DNA of 64,000 bases from Paenibacillus turpanensis (GTDB lineage: Bacteria; Bacillota; Bacilli; Paenibacillales; YIM-B00363). Each line of letters opens with the position of its first letter. Within the stretch, counting starts at the first letter, position 1. Location of the stretch: NCBI RefSeq assembly GCF_011421635.1, contig NZ_WTLI01000009.1, forward strand, positions 62,001 through 126,000, written 5' to 3'. The translations under genes and the position numbers were made by a program. This document shows, one piece after another, positions 34,378 through 43,148 of this stretch. The notes under the pieces were generated by a model. The model did no database searches. It had not been told where the DNA came from and saw only the letters and a list, made by a program, of their open reading frames with translations.

Positions 34378-35410
34378 CGGAACCACGGCGGTATGGAAAA
34401 TCATGATTGCCGCAGCTGTGGCTTTGGCGACTGCCGGCTGCTCGCTGCTTCCCGAGGAGGAGCAGGCATTAAAGCCGCCGCTTGTGAAGCCGGTGAAGGA
34501 AAAGGTGGAAACGGCGGAGGTAAAGCGGGGCACTATCGCCAAGATGCTGAAGGGCGTCGGTACCTTCGAATCCTACGAGATTACCTATCACGAGACGAAG
34601 CAATCGGGACTTCGCGTTTCGGAAGTTTTGGTCAAAGCCGGCGATACGGTAAAAAAGGGCGATCTGCTTATTCAGCTGGAAAATGAGGGGCTGGAGCTGG
34701 TGGCAAAGCAAAAAATGCTTGAAGTGGAAAAGAAGAAGCTTGCGCTGCAGGAGCTGCAGTCGAAGGAGGGCGATCAGAGCACACAGGATCAGGCGAAGCT
34801 CCGGATCGCGGCACTGGAGCTGGAGATTGCGGAGGAGCAGCTGCGAATGGCGCAGGAGGACTTGGCCAACCGCCGGATCCTGTCGAAGGCGGATGGAGTG
34901 ATCACGTTCTTGGCGGAAATGCGGCCGGGGGACAAGCTCGACGCTTACACGGTTTTGGCGGCGGTTTCCGACCAGTCTAAGCTGCGGATCGCTTACTCGA
35001 CGAGCGCTGCCAATGATTTGCAGGCGGTGTCGGTCGGGATGGAGGCCAAGGTGAAGATCGGCACGAGCGAAGTGGCGGGATCGGTCGTCCAGACGCCGTC
35101 TTCCGCACCTTTTACCGAGGATAAGCGTCTCGCCGAGGCGTATTCCAGATCGTTGTATATTTCTTTGCCTAGACTGCCTGAGGGTGCTGGAATCGGCAAA
35201 ATGGCCGATCTCTCGATCACGCTTCAAAGTAAAGAAAATGTACTGGTAATTCCGAACCGGGCGGTACGCACCTATTTAGGACGTACCTATGTACAGCTTC
35301 TGGACGGTGAAAGCCGCAAGGAAATCGATATTCAAAAGGGCATTGAAACCCAAACGGAAACGGAAGTGCTCGAAGGCATTAAAGAAGGTCAGCAGGTCAT
35401 TTTGCAATAA
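34364..35410 (+). CDS. Membrane-fusion/adaptor lipoprotein of the ABC exporter
   Basis: HlyD/RND-type periplasmic adaptor-like protein of 348 aa, predicted lipoprotein (lipobox ATAGC, then SLLPEEE). It has a barrel-sandwich half (GLRVSEVLVKAGDTVKKGDLLIQL), a long alpha-helical coiled coil (about 115-180, with repeated Leu/Glu/Lys), the returning strand ILSKADGVITFLAEMRPGDKL, and a beta-barrel domain ending VLVIPNRAVRTYLGRTYVQLL. In MacAB-type systems this part links the permease to its substrate. TTG 34364 is nine nt after GGAGG and lies inside the upstream ATPase gene; the ATG at 34355 abuts the ribosome binding site and is unlikely. Confidence 0.88.
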   Translation: MLNRNGTTAVWKIMIAAAVALATAGCSLLPEEEQALKPPLVKPVKEKVETAEVKRGTIAKMLKGVGTFESYEITYHETKQSGLRVSEVLVKAGDTVKKGDLLIQLENEGLELVAKQKMLEVEKKKLALQELQSKEGDQSTQDQAKLRIAALELEIAEEQLRMAQEDLANRRILSKADGVITFLAEMRPGDKLDAYTVLAAVSDQSKLRIAYSTSAANDLQAVSVGMEAKVKIGTSEVAGSVVQTPSSAPFTEDKRLAEAYSRSLYISLPRLPEGAGIGKMADLSITLQSKENVLVIPNRAVRTYLGRTYVQLLDGESRKEIDIQKGIETQTETEVLEGIKEGQQVILQ

Positions 35411-35428
35411 TCCATCGGAGGGACGGAC

Positions 35429-38278
35429 ATGGCGCTGTTTACGATGATTTTGCGCAAAATGGCGCAAAACCGTTGGTTGATGCTCTCCTTATTCGGAGGG
35501 ATGATTTTGTCGGCTGCTCTTGCATCCAGTATGCCGATCTATAAACATGCAATATTACAGCGGATGCTGGTGAAAGAGCTGGAACAGTCGCAAATGAAGA
35601 CGGGAACGTTTCCTGCATCGTTTACGACGAGAGTCCATGCGAGCGGAGATACCGCGCCGGAGCTGCGGTTGAAGCTGTTCCATGAGACCGACGCATATTT
35701 AAAGCGCATGGAGCAGGAACGGCTGCCCGTCGATATGCTGGCTTCAGTGAGGGAAAGGTATACGGACATGTACACCTTTGTAGCCGCAGATTCGAGCCGC
35801 TATGACCCGACGGTCGAACGCGACGCACAGCTTCAAGCGATCAGCGGATTGGAAGAGCATATCCGGCTGATCGACGGGAGAATGCCAAGCGCATCTCCAG
35901 TCAATGGGGTGTACGAGGTGCTCGTGGTTGAGCGGGCGCTGAATCATTTGGATCTTGTCCTGGGGCAGGAGCTCATCATGCAGGACAAGGCTTCGCCAAC
36001 GCCACTGCGGGTGATGCCTGTGGGCGTGTTTGAGAAAAAGGATGACCGCGATGTGTTTTTTTCAGCAACTTCCTTGGGCTCCTATCAATCCGCTTTATTT
36101 GTCCCGTTTGAGTTGTTTGAGAAATCGTTTACGGTGGAGCAGGTCATTCCGGTGCGCGGGAGCGAATGGCATTTTGCACTTAACTACAACCACATTAAGC
36201 TGCAGGATGTGCAGACGATTCTCGCACTGCATAAAGAAGCGGAGGGCTTCTTTGCGGAACGTTATGCGAATTACACGATGAGCTTTCCGCTTGATCAGAT
36301 TCTCACTACGTACTTTGAAAAAGAACAGCGCCTGCAAACGCTGCTGTGGTCCTTAAATGTGCCTGTGATGGCGCTGTTAATGTTTTATTTATTGATGGTA
36401 ACCGGCTTAATTATGGACCGGCAAAAAACGGAAATATCCGTCATCCGCAGCCGCGGGGCCAGCAGGGCTCAAGTGATGGGCTCTTACTTCGTAGAAAGTG
36501 TACTGCTCGCCGCGATCGCTCTCGTACCAGGCGTATGGCTGGGATTAGGCTTAACGAAAGTTCTCGGCGCTTCCAACGGCTTTCTCGAATATGTGAACCG
36601 CAGCGCACTTGCCGCGGAGCTGAGTGCGGAAGCCTGGAAATACGGAGCTGCTGCGGTTGGAGCTGCTGTGCTGCTTATGCTGATCCCCGCTTTCTTGGCT
36701 TCCAGAATGACCATCGTTAGTCAAAAGCGTGCGTCGGCGAGAGGCTTGCAGCGTCCATTGTGGCATAAGTGGTTTCTCGACCTCGTGCTCATTGCGATAG
36801 CTCTTTATGGTTATACGATGTTTCGGCGCAGAACTGCGGATCTTACGGCACTGGGGCTGGATTCGTCGGATTTGGCGATCGATCCGCTTTTATTTCTCGT
36901 ACCGAGCTTGTTTGCCGTCGGATTCGGGCTGCTGCTGCTTCGTTTGTATCCGCTGGTCATTCAAGGAATATACGCCATGTTTCGCAGCAGATGGTCGCCC
37001 TCTGCTTATAACAGTCTGATTCAAGTAGGGCGTTCGATTCATCAATATCAATTTCTAATGATTTTTATTATTTTGACGATGTCGACGGGGATGTTTAGTG
37101 CCAGTGCGGCCCGCACAATGAATGAAAATATGGATGATCAAATCCGCTACCAAGCCGGCTCCGATGTCGTGCTTACGTTCCAATGGCAAAGCGATGCGCC
37201 TGCCGGGGACGATGGAGCGTCTTCGCTCGGTAGCGGAAAACGTGTGCAATACACGGAACCGCCGTTTGACGCTGTTCGCGATCTCCCGGGCGTTCAGGAT
37301 GCTGCACGTGTATTTATAAAGGGCGGGGCGGTTTTCTCGGCCGGTAATGACCGCGGGACGGCAAAGCTGTTCGGTATAGACACGGATGAGTTCGGACGGG
37401 CGAGCTGGATGAAAGACGGGCTCCTTCCGCATCACTACTATGATTATTTAAATCTCATCGCCGAGGACCCGAGTGCGGTGCTCATTTCCAGGACAATGGC
37501 GGAAGCGTACAATGTCAAAGAAGGCGACACGCTGATGGTCGGCTGGGAAAAAGTAGAGGCGAAGCCGTTCATTGTTTATGGCATCATCGACTATTTCCCG
37601 ACCTTTAATCCGATGCCGCAGCCTTCGGAAAAAGCAGGAGAAAAACCGGTGGCTCCGATGCTGATTGTCGGCCATCTGGATACGATCCAAAACCGTCTTG
37701 CTTTGGAGCCTTACGAAGCGTGGGTAAGCCTTACGGAGCCGGTGGCGCGCAAGGAGCTTTTAGAGGGTATCGAAAAGGCGGGATTGCCTTTGGAATCCTA
37801 CAGCGACACGCTGCAGCGCTTAACCGACTCCAAAAATGATCCGTTCCGCCTCGCGATCAACGGCGTGATGACTCTCGGCTTTATTGCCTCGGTCTTCGTC
37901 TGCTTCTGCGGATTTTTGCTGTACTGGATCCTGACGCTGCGCGGAAGAACGCTGCAGATCGGCGTGTTCCGGGCGATGGGGATTTCGTTAAAGGAAGTGA
38001 TTACGATGCTTACGCTTGAACAGCTGCTGACTTCGGGCGCCGGCCTCGTGATCGGTCTGGCCGCAGGCAACGTAACGAGCCGGTTGTTTGTGCCGCTGTT
38101 TCAGCTTGGCTTCGATCCGAAAACGACCGTACCGCCTTTTCAGGTTCAAATGGAGGCGGCTGATCTGTTAAAGCTGAACCTGTTTTTCGGGACGATGATT
38201 GTACTGGCGCTTGGAATATTGGCGTTTATGCTGACGCGGATTAAGATACACCAAGCTGTGAAGCTGGGAGAGGATTAA
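35429..38278 (+). CDS. Large FtsX/MacB-type ABC permease
   Basis: Membrane protein of 949 aa, with two MacB-like units in one chain. An N-terminal helix (about 12-34) is followed by a ~270-residue extracellular region, then three helices (about 305-440) with the FtsX-like SVIRSRGASRAQVMGSYFVES coupling segment. A second helix cluster (about 450-550), a second extracellular region (about 560-790) and a last helix set (about 805-945) with GVFRAMGISLKEVITMLTLEQ follow. Such permeases do not move small ions; they push lipids, peptides or signals across or out of the membrane. Cargo unknown. GGAGGG precedes the ATG. Confidence 0.9.
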   Translation: MALFTMILRKMAQNRWLMLSLFGGMILSAALASSMPIYKHAILQRMLVKELEQSQMKTGTFPASFTTRVHASGDTAPELRLKLFHETDAYLKRMEQERLPVDMLASVRERYTDMYTFVAADSSRYDPTVERDAQLQAISGLEEHIRLIDGRMPSASPVNGVYEVLVVERALNHLDLVLGQELIMQDKASPTPLRVMPVGVFEKKDDRDVFFSATSLGSYQSALFVPFELFEKSFTVEQVIPVRGSEWHFALNYNHIKLQDVQTILALHKEAEGFFAERYANYTMSFPLDQILTTYFEKEQRLQTLLWSLNVPVMALLMFYLLMVTGLIMDRQKTEISVIRSRGASRAQVMGSYFVESVLLAAIALVPGVWLGLGLTKVLGASNGFLEYVNRSALAAELSAEAWKYGAAAVGAAVLLMLIPAFLASRMTIVSQKRASARGLQRPLWHKWFLDLVLIAIALYGYTMFRRRTADLTALGLDSSDLAIDPLLFLVPSLFAVGFGLLLLRLYPLVIQGIYAMFRSRWSPSAYNSLIQVGRSIHQYQFLMIFIILTMSTGMFSASAARTMNENMDDQIRYQAGSDVVLTFQWQSDAPAGDDGASSLGSGKRVQYTEPPFDAVRDLPGVQDAARVFIKGGAVFSAGNDRGTAKLFGIDTDEFGRASWMKDGLLPHHYYDYLNLIAEDPSAVLISRTMAEAYNVKEGDTLMVGWEKVEAKPFIVYGIIDYFPTFNPMPQPSEKAGEKPVAPMLIVGHLDTIQNRLALEPYEAWVSLTEPVARKELLEGIEKAGLPLESYSDTLQRLTDSKNDPFRLAINGVMTLGFIASVFVCFCGFLLYWILTLRGRTLQIGVFRAMGISLKEVITMLTLEQLLTSGAGLVIGLAAGNVTSRLFVPLFQLGFDPKTTVPPFQVQMEAADLLKLNLFFGTMIVLALGILAFMLTRIKIHQAVKLGED

Positions 38279-38282
38279 TCAA

Positions 38283-39167
38283 ATGATTCAATGTGAAGAG
38301 CTTGTCAAAATCTACAAGGCGGCCGAGCTTGAGGTCGTTGCTCTGCAGGGGCTGGATCTTCGGGTGGACGCCGGGGAAATGATGGCGATCATCGGCAACA
38401 GCGGAAGCGGGAAATCGACGCTGCTGAATATGCTGGGCGGATTGGACCGTCCTTCCGCCGGTAAGCTTCACGTGGACGGGCAGGATTTACTGCAGTTTAA
38501 GGAGCGGGATTTGGTTCGGTACAAGCGGGAAACGGTTGGCTTTGTGTGGCAAAATAATGCGCGCAATCTCGTCCCCTATTTAACCGCAATGGAAAACATT
38601 GAGCTGCCGATCCTGCTTCAAGGCAAACGCAAGCGTATGCGCGCTCTTGAACTGCTCGAAGCGGTGGGGCTGTCCCATAAAGCAAAGCATAAGCTTCACG
38701 AGATGTCGGGCGGCGAGCAGCAGCGGATTGCCATTGCCATCGCTTTGGCCAACGGACCGAAGCTGCTTCTTGCCGATGAGCCGACCGGATCGCTGGATAC
38801 GGCGATGGCTAAGCAAATCCTGGATCTATTCCGCGAGCTCAACCGCACACTTGGGTTGACGGTCGTCATCGTCACGCACGATCCGATGCTGGCGCGTAAG
38901 GTCGATCGGGTGGTAGCGATTCGCGACGGCAAGACCTCCTCGGAGATGATCCGCAAAGTATCGTATGCCGAGGAATTAGCCGAGCTGGGCGATGGGGACA
39001 AGCAGGACGGTTCGGCGGATTCCCATGTTGAATATGCGGTTATTGACAAGGCCGGCCGTCTGCAGATTCCGTCTTCCCTGTTGGAACAGGCAGGCATGTC
39101 GGATTCTAGCAAAGTACGAATTGCCTGGGAAGAGGGACGTATCGTTCTGCTGCCTCCTGAGGAATAA
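38283..39167 (+). CDS. ABC ATPase fused to a C-terminal AbrB-like domain
   Basis: Protein of 294 aa: residues 1-~225 are a second MacB/LolD-type ATPase (Walker [36 protein letters not shown]), and residues ~251-294 are a small domain reading VIDKAGRLQIPSSLLEQAGM then VRIAWEEGRIVLLPPEE. This has the layout of the swapped-hairpin AbrB/SpoVT/MraZ fold, where GRxxIPxxL is diagnostic. That fold normally binds DNA or mediates dimers. Linker residues ~226-250 are acidic. It starts four nt after the permease stop. Whether the domain senses, dimerises or regulates is unknown; conservation of the fold is inferred from sequence only. Confidence 0.85.
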   Translation: MIQCEELVKIYKAAELEVVALQGLDLRVDAGEMMAIIGNSGSGKSTLLNMLGGLDRPSAGKLHVDGQDLLQFKERDLVRYKRETVGFVWQNNARNLVPYLTAMENIELPILLQGKRKRMRALELLEAVGLSHKAKHKLHEMSGGEQQRIAIAIALANGPKLLLADEPTGSLDTAMAKQILDLFRELNRTLGLTVVIVTHDPMLARKVDRVVAIRDGKTSSEMIRKVSYAEELAELGDGDKQDGSADSHVEYAVIDKAGRLQIPSSLLEQAGMSDSSKVRIAWEEGRIVLLPPEE

Positions 39168-39221
39168 TTATGCTATACTTTCTTGGTGTCAATTCTCAAC
39201 TACGAAGAGCGGGTGAATACA

Positions 39222-39899
39222 ATGAACACTTGGAACAAAGCAATGATTACTCTCAGCCTCTTTGCGCTGGTGGGGCTGACGGCCGGCTGCGGAGGAAAAA
39301 CCGAGCCGAATCATGCCGGGGGAGGCGCGCAGCCGAACGCACCGCAGGAGGAGACGAAGAAAAAGCTTCAGTGGGACAACCCTCCTGAGATGACGATCGA
39401 TCCGTCAAAAAAATACAAAGCGACGTTTCAAACCTCTAAGGGCAGCTTTACCGTCGAATTATTTGCCGATACTGCTCCCAAGACGGTGAACAACTTTGTA
39501 TTTTTGGCAAAAGAAGGCTTTTATGAAGGAGTGACCTTTCACCGGATCGTTCCAGGCTACATTATCCAATCCGGAGATCCTACGGGCACCGGTATGGGGT
39601 CGCCGGGCTATCAGTTTGAGGACGAGCTGGGCGGCGGTCGAAAGTACGAAACCGGAATTGTTGCGATGGCTAATTCAATGAAGGCGGATACTAATGGCAG
39701 CCAATTTTTTATCTGCACCGGAGAGAACAGCAAGGCGCTGAACAGTCAGCCGAACTTTACGATTTTCGGCAAAGTGATTGAGGGCATGGACAATGTGTTG
39801 AAAATTGATGCTGTTCCAACGAAGCGCGATGCGCGCGGCGAGCTTAGCAAGCCTACCGAGCAGGTGACGATTGATTCTATCACTATCGCTGCGGAATAA
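39222..39899 (+). CDS. Cyclophilin-type peptidyl-prolyl isomerase lipoprotein
   Basis: Extracellular membrane-anchored PPIase of 225 aa. Signal with lipobox LTAGC (Cys about residue 24), a polar linker, then a cyclophilin domain from about residue 65. The active-site strand is FHRIVPGYIIQSGDPTGTGMGSPG, followed by NSMKADTNGSQFFICTG and FTIFGKVIEGMD. The Arg of FHR and the QFFICTG strand are conserved, so it should be active. It could assist folding of exported proteins, including PBPs or the adaptor encoded upstream (inference). Only 54 nt separate it from the ABC gene. Confidence 0.93.
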   Translation: MNTWNKAMITLSLFALVGLTAGCGGKTEPNHAGGGAQPNAPQEETKKKLQWDNPPEMTIDPSKKYKATFQTSKGSFTVELFADTAPKTVNNFVFLAKEGFYEGVTFHRIVPGYIIQSGDPTGTGMGSPGYQFEDELGGGRKYETGIVAMANSMKADTNGSQFFICTGENSKALNSQPNFTIFGKVIEGMDNVLKIDAVPTKRDARGELSKPTEQVTIDSITIAAE

Positions 39900-39944
39900 C
39901 CGGTCGATTTCAGAGTGTAATTCGAGATCATAAATGTAACGTAA

Positions 39945-39979
39945 AATAACGGGGCTTATGCTCCGTTATTTTATTTTTC
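39945..39979 (+). terminator. Intrinsic terminator after the cyclophilin gene
   Basis: AATAACGGGGC pairs with GCTCCGTTATT across a 4-nt loop (one mismatch), then a T-rich tail. Confidence 0.8.
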
Positions 39980-40059
39980 TACAGGAGTTGACATGATTCG
40001 CGGCGAATAGTACAACAGAAGGATGAAAAATTTAGGTGTTCTTCAAGGAGGGGAATGGA

Positions 40060-40536
40060 TTGGCGATTATAAAGGAATTTAAGGATTTTGCCGTCAAGGG
40101 TAATGTGATCGATCTGGCAGTCGGTGTAATTATCGGCGGAGCGTTCGGGAAAATTGTTACCTCGCTAGTGAACGACATCATCATGCCGCCGATCGGGCTC
40201 TTGCTTGGGAAAGTTAATTTCACCAACTTATTCATAAACTTGTCGGGAACTCCTTATGGTACATTGGCTGAAGCGAAGGAAGCGGGTGCTCCGACAATCA
40301 ACTACGGCCTTTTTATTAATAATGTGCTTGATTTTTCCATTGTTGCCTTCTCCATTTTTCTTGTCATCCGGCAGCTCAATCGTTTCCGCAGACGCCAGCA
40401 GGAGAAATCCATAAAGGCCGAGCCGCAAACGAAGGAATGTCCATACTGCTTGTCGGACATCCCGATCAAAGCGGTGCGCTGCAAGCACTGTACTTCACAG
40501 CTGGAAATATCCGTACAAATAAATAAGTCGCATTAA
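40060..40536 (+). CDS. mscL: Large-conductance mechanosensitive channel MscL with C-terminal zinc-ribbon-like module
   Basis: Stretch-gated channel of 158 aa (typical MscL is ~130). The first helix [30 protein letters not shown] is the MscL pore motif, and the second helix spans about 85-107. After a basic linker the chain continues into CPYC (127-130) and CKHC (141-144), a CxxC-x10-CxxC pattern expected to bind zinc. The usual C-terminal helix bundle is therefore replaced or extended. TTG 40060 is the start, six nt after AAGGAGGGG. Function of the ribbon is unknown. Confidence 0.93.
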   Translation: MAIIKEFKDFAVKGNVIDLAVGVIIGGAFGKIVTSLVNDIIMPPIGLLLGKVNFTNLFINLSGTPYGTLAEAKEAGAPTINYGLFINNVLDFSIVAFSIFLVIRQLNRFRRRQQEKSIKAEPQTKECPYCLSDIPIKAVRCKHCTSQLEISVQINKSH

Positions 40537-40552
40537 TCGGAGGATCGGCACG

Positions 40553-41158
40553 ATGAAGGCATGGAGAGTATTGCGGCGTACGGTAATCCTACTGCTTGCG
40601 GCCGGTCTGCTATGGACCGGATACGTACAGTGGAGGATCGCCTCGGTCGAGCACAGCAAGCTTCCCGAACGGACAGACTGTGCCATCGTGCTAGGCGCCG
40701 CACTATGGAACGGTGCACCAAGCCCTGCATTAAGAGAGCGGCTCGATTATGCAATTCAGCTGTACCGGGAGCGGACGTTCCATACGTTCATCGTAAGCGG
40801 CGGGTACGATACCCCTCAATCTGAATGGACAGAAGCGCAGGGGATGAAACGGTATTTAGTACAGCAGGGCATTCCTGAACAGGCGGTGCTTGAGGAGAAT
40901 CAGGCAACGAGCACGCTGGAAAACGTGCTTTTTAGTAAAGAAGTGATGAAGGCTCACGGGCTGCAGACCGCAGTCATTGTGACGCATCAGTACCACGGCG
41001 CACGTACGCAGGAAATTGCCGAGTTTGTTGGAATGGAGCCCGTTCATGTGGCGGTGACCGCATCCAATGTGCTTTGGATGCCTTGGCATAAAGCGAGGGA
41101 GACGCTGGCCTTTGCCAAATGGCGGTGGGACAGACTGACATATAAAACAGAAGAGTGA
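40553..41158 (+). CDS. DUF218/YdcF-like membrane-anchored protein
   Basis: Protein of 201 aa with one N-terminal helix (about 9-28) and a DUF218 domain: DCAIVLGAALWNGAPSPALRERLDYA, FIVSGGYD, EAQGMKRYLVQQGIPEQAVLEENQATSTLEN and AVIVTHQYH. Relatives SanA/YdcF are linked to envelope integrity and nucleotide or SAM binding; the reaction is not established. GGAGG lies ten nt before the ATG; the gene follows mscL by 16 nt. Confidence 0.88.
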   Translation: MKAWRVLRRTVILLLAAGLLWTGYVQWRIASVEHSKLPERTDCAIVLGAALWNGAPSPALRERLDYAIQLYRERTFHTFIVSGGYDTPQSEWTEAQGMKRYLVQQGIPEQAVLEENQATSTLENVLFSKEVMKAHGLQTAVIVTHQYHGARTQEIAEFVGMEPVHVAVTASNVLWMPWHKARETLAFAKWRWDRLTYKTEE

Positions 41159-41185
41159 TTGTACATAGGGGAGAGACAGAAGAAA

Positions 41186-41614
41186 ATGCGAGTTTTTTTT
41201 CAACAAACCGTATTATTATGCGGTATGGCTGTGCTGGCAGGCTGCGCAGGCGACCCGTCGGCAGCTTCCAAGTCGCCGGATTCGAGTGAAGCGTTACATA
41301 CGAGCCATGCCGAGCTAACTCATGCGGGGGGATTCAAGCCGACGCTTGAGGTGAACGTTACCGTAGAAGGAAATCAAGCGACGGTACAAATAGAAACGGA
41401 TTTGAACATCGAAAACAACTTAGGAAAAGAGCGGCGCAAAGGGGAAGGCCATATCCATATGTACGTAGATAGCGGGGAAAAACAATCCGTAGTCAGTAAA
41501 AGGGTTGTATTAACGGAGCTCTCCAAAGGCGAGCATTCGGTAAAGGTATCGCTCCACAATAATGATCATACGCCATACGATGTAACGGATTCCGTTGCGT
41601 TTGAAGTGAAGTGA
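41186..41614 (+). CDS. Hypothetical lipoprotein coupled to the histidine kinase
   Basis: Predicted lipoprotein of 142 aa (lipobox LAGC, Cys about residue 20). The mature part is a short polar linker followed by a ~100-residue all-beta-like domain with GEGHIHMYVDSGEK and LSKGEHSVKVSLHNNDHTPYDV. Several histidines (HIHMYV, HSVKV, HTPYD) could bind metal, but no family name is certain. The stop codon overlaps the kinase start (GTGA), so the three genes to 44726 form one unit, and the lipoprotein is a candidate extracellular sensor or ligand module. ATG 41186 chosen behind GGGGAGAG; a TTG at 41159 is possible. Confidence 0.75.
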   Translation: MRVFFQQTVLLCGMAVLAGCAGDPSAASKSPDSSEALHTSHAELTHAGGFKPTLEVNVTVEGNQATVQIETDLNIENNLGKERRKGEGHIHMYVDSGEKQSVVSKRVVLTELSKGEHSVKVSLHNNDHTPYDVTDSVAFEVK

Positions 41615-43146
41615 AATCGATGAGACGTTTGTTCAAATTCAACCTCAGCATCAAGCTGAAAATGATCATTCTCGCTGCCGCCGTGCTGACCGTTTTGACA
41701 TTGTTTCATCTCGCATATACAGCAATGATGCTCCGCTCCGCCATCAATGAGGCATACTCCAGCCAGCTCAAAGGGATCACAACCGCAATTAACGGGCGAT
41801 ACGAGGAGTCGCATTCGATTGAGGATGTGCAGCAAATCTTTGATTATATCACTTATCGTAATCCGAGTGTGCTGGAACTGACGATGTTTGATTTAAAAGG
41901 GAAGGTGCTAGCTTCCACGGATCGAATTACCGTTGGTGAAGTCGAGCCGAATGTGGTGCCGCTGCTCGATTCGAAGACGCATATTTCCCGCTCTACGACA
42001 GAATACGTTGGGATTCCGACCGTTAAGCTGCTGGAGCCCTTGATTGAGGACGGTCATATTATCGGGGCAGTCGGTTTTACCATAAATGCTTCGGATGAGG
42101 AGCGGATGATTCAAACCCGTATTCAGCGAACCATCGTTGTCAGCGTCATTGCGGGCCTCATTCTTATCCTGCTGTTGTTCACGCTGCAGCGGAGAATCCT
42201 GCTGAAGCCTCTGCTCAAGCTTCGCGAAGCGGCGTTTTCCGTGAAAAGCGGTAAAGCGTATGAGCCGGTGAACATCCCCGGAAGTATGGAAATTAACGAG
42301 GTGGCCTCCGCTTTTAATGAAATGGTGGAGACGCTGGATAAGCAGTACAAGGATTTACAGGATGCAATGGTCAATCTGCGCAGCACACAGGAAATGCTGA
42401 TCCAAGCGGAAAAAATGTCCGCTCTCGGCAGCTTGGTGGCAGGTGTAGCGCATGAAATCAACACCCCGATCGGCATAGGTGTGACGGCCGCTTCCTTTGT
42501 GAAGCAGCGTACCGAAGAGATGGAGAAGCTGATCCGCGACGGAAAGCTGAAGCGCTCCGACCTGCAGCACTATATCGAAAATATGTCGGAAACGACGGAC
42601 ATGATTTTGTCGAACCTGCATCGGTCAAGTGAGCTTGTCCGCAGCTTTAAGCAGGTGTCCGTGGATCAATCCAGCGAGGTTCAGCGGCGTGTTTTTATAA
42701 AAGGTTACATCGAGGAAGTAATCGTAAGCCTGAAGCCGCAGCTGAAACGAACCCGGCATCAAGTTACCGTTGAGGGTGACGGGGAGGTAGAGGCTTTCAC
42801 CTACCCGGGAGCCATCTCGCAAATAATAACCAATTTTTTGATAAATTCGGCTACCCATGCATACGGGCCTGAGGAAGCGGGGCGAATGGAGCTCCACATT
42901 TCCAAGCGGGACGGAAAAGCGGTGCTGGTATATCGGGATTACGGAAAAGGCATGGAAGAGGAAACACTGCGTAAAATCTTCGATCCGTTTTTTACGACGA
43001 ATCGAAGCGGCGGAGGAACAGGACTCGGCATGCATATTGTGTATAACATCGTGACTCAACGGCTGAACGGCACAATTCAGTGCCACAGCTCGCCGGGCGA
43101 AGGCGCTGTGTTTACGATAGAATTTCCAACTCAGGTGGAGGTTTGA
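41611..43146 (+). CDS. Membrane sensor histidine kinase
   Basis: Protein of 511 aa: helix 1 (about 17-37), an extracytoplasmic sensor domain (about 45-170), helix 2 (about 177-197), a HAMP-like segment (about 198-250), a coiled coil, then the kinase core. The phosphoacceptor is H281 in AHEINTPIGIG, an HWE/NtrB-like H-box. The N-box reads NFLINSATHAYG, G1 DYGKGM, G2 GGGTGLGMHIVYN. It should phosphorylate the following regulator. GTG 41611 overlaps the lipoprotein stop; ATG 41620 is an alternative. Confidence 0.92.
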   Translation: MKSMRRLFKFNLSIKLKMIILAAAVLTVLTLFHLAYTAMMLRSAINEAYSSQLKGITTAINGRYEESHSIEDVQQIFDYITYRNPSVLELTMFDLKGKVLASTDRITVGEVEPNVVPLLDSKTHISRSTTEYVGIPTVKLLEPLIEDGHIIGAVGFTINASDEERMIQTRIQRTIVVSVIAGLILILLLFTLQRRILLKPLLKLREAAFSVKSGKAYEPVNIPGSMEINEVASAFNEMVETLDKQYKDLQDAMVNLRSTQEMLIQAEKMSALGSLVAGVAHEINTPIGIGVTAASFVKQRTEEMEKLIRDGKLKRSDLQHYIENMSETTDMILSNLHRSSELVRSFKQVSVDQSSEVQRRVFIKGYIEEVIVSLKPQLKRTRHQVTVEGDGEVEAFTYPGAISQIITNFLINSATHAYGPEEAGRMELHISKRDGKAVLVYRDYGKGMEEETLRKIFDPFFTTNRSGGGTGLGMHIVYNIVTQRLNGTIQCHSSPGEGAVFTIEFPTQVEV

Positions 43147-43148
43147 CC

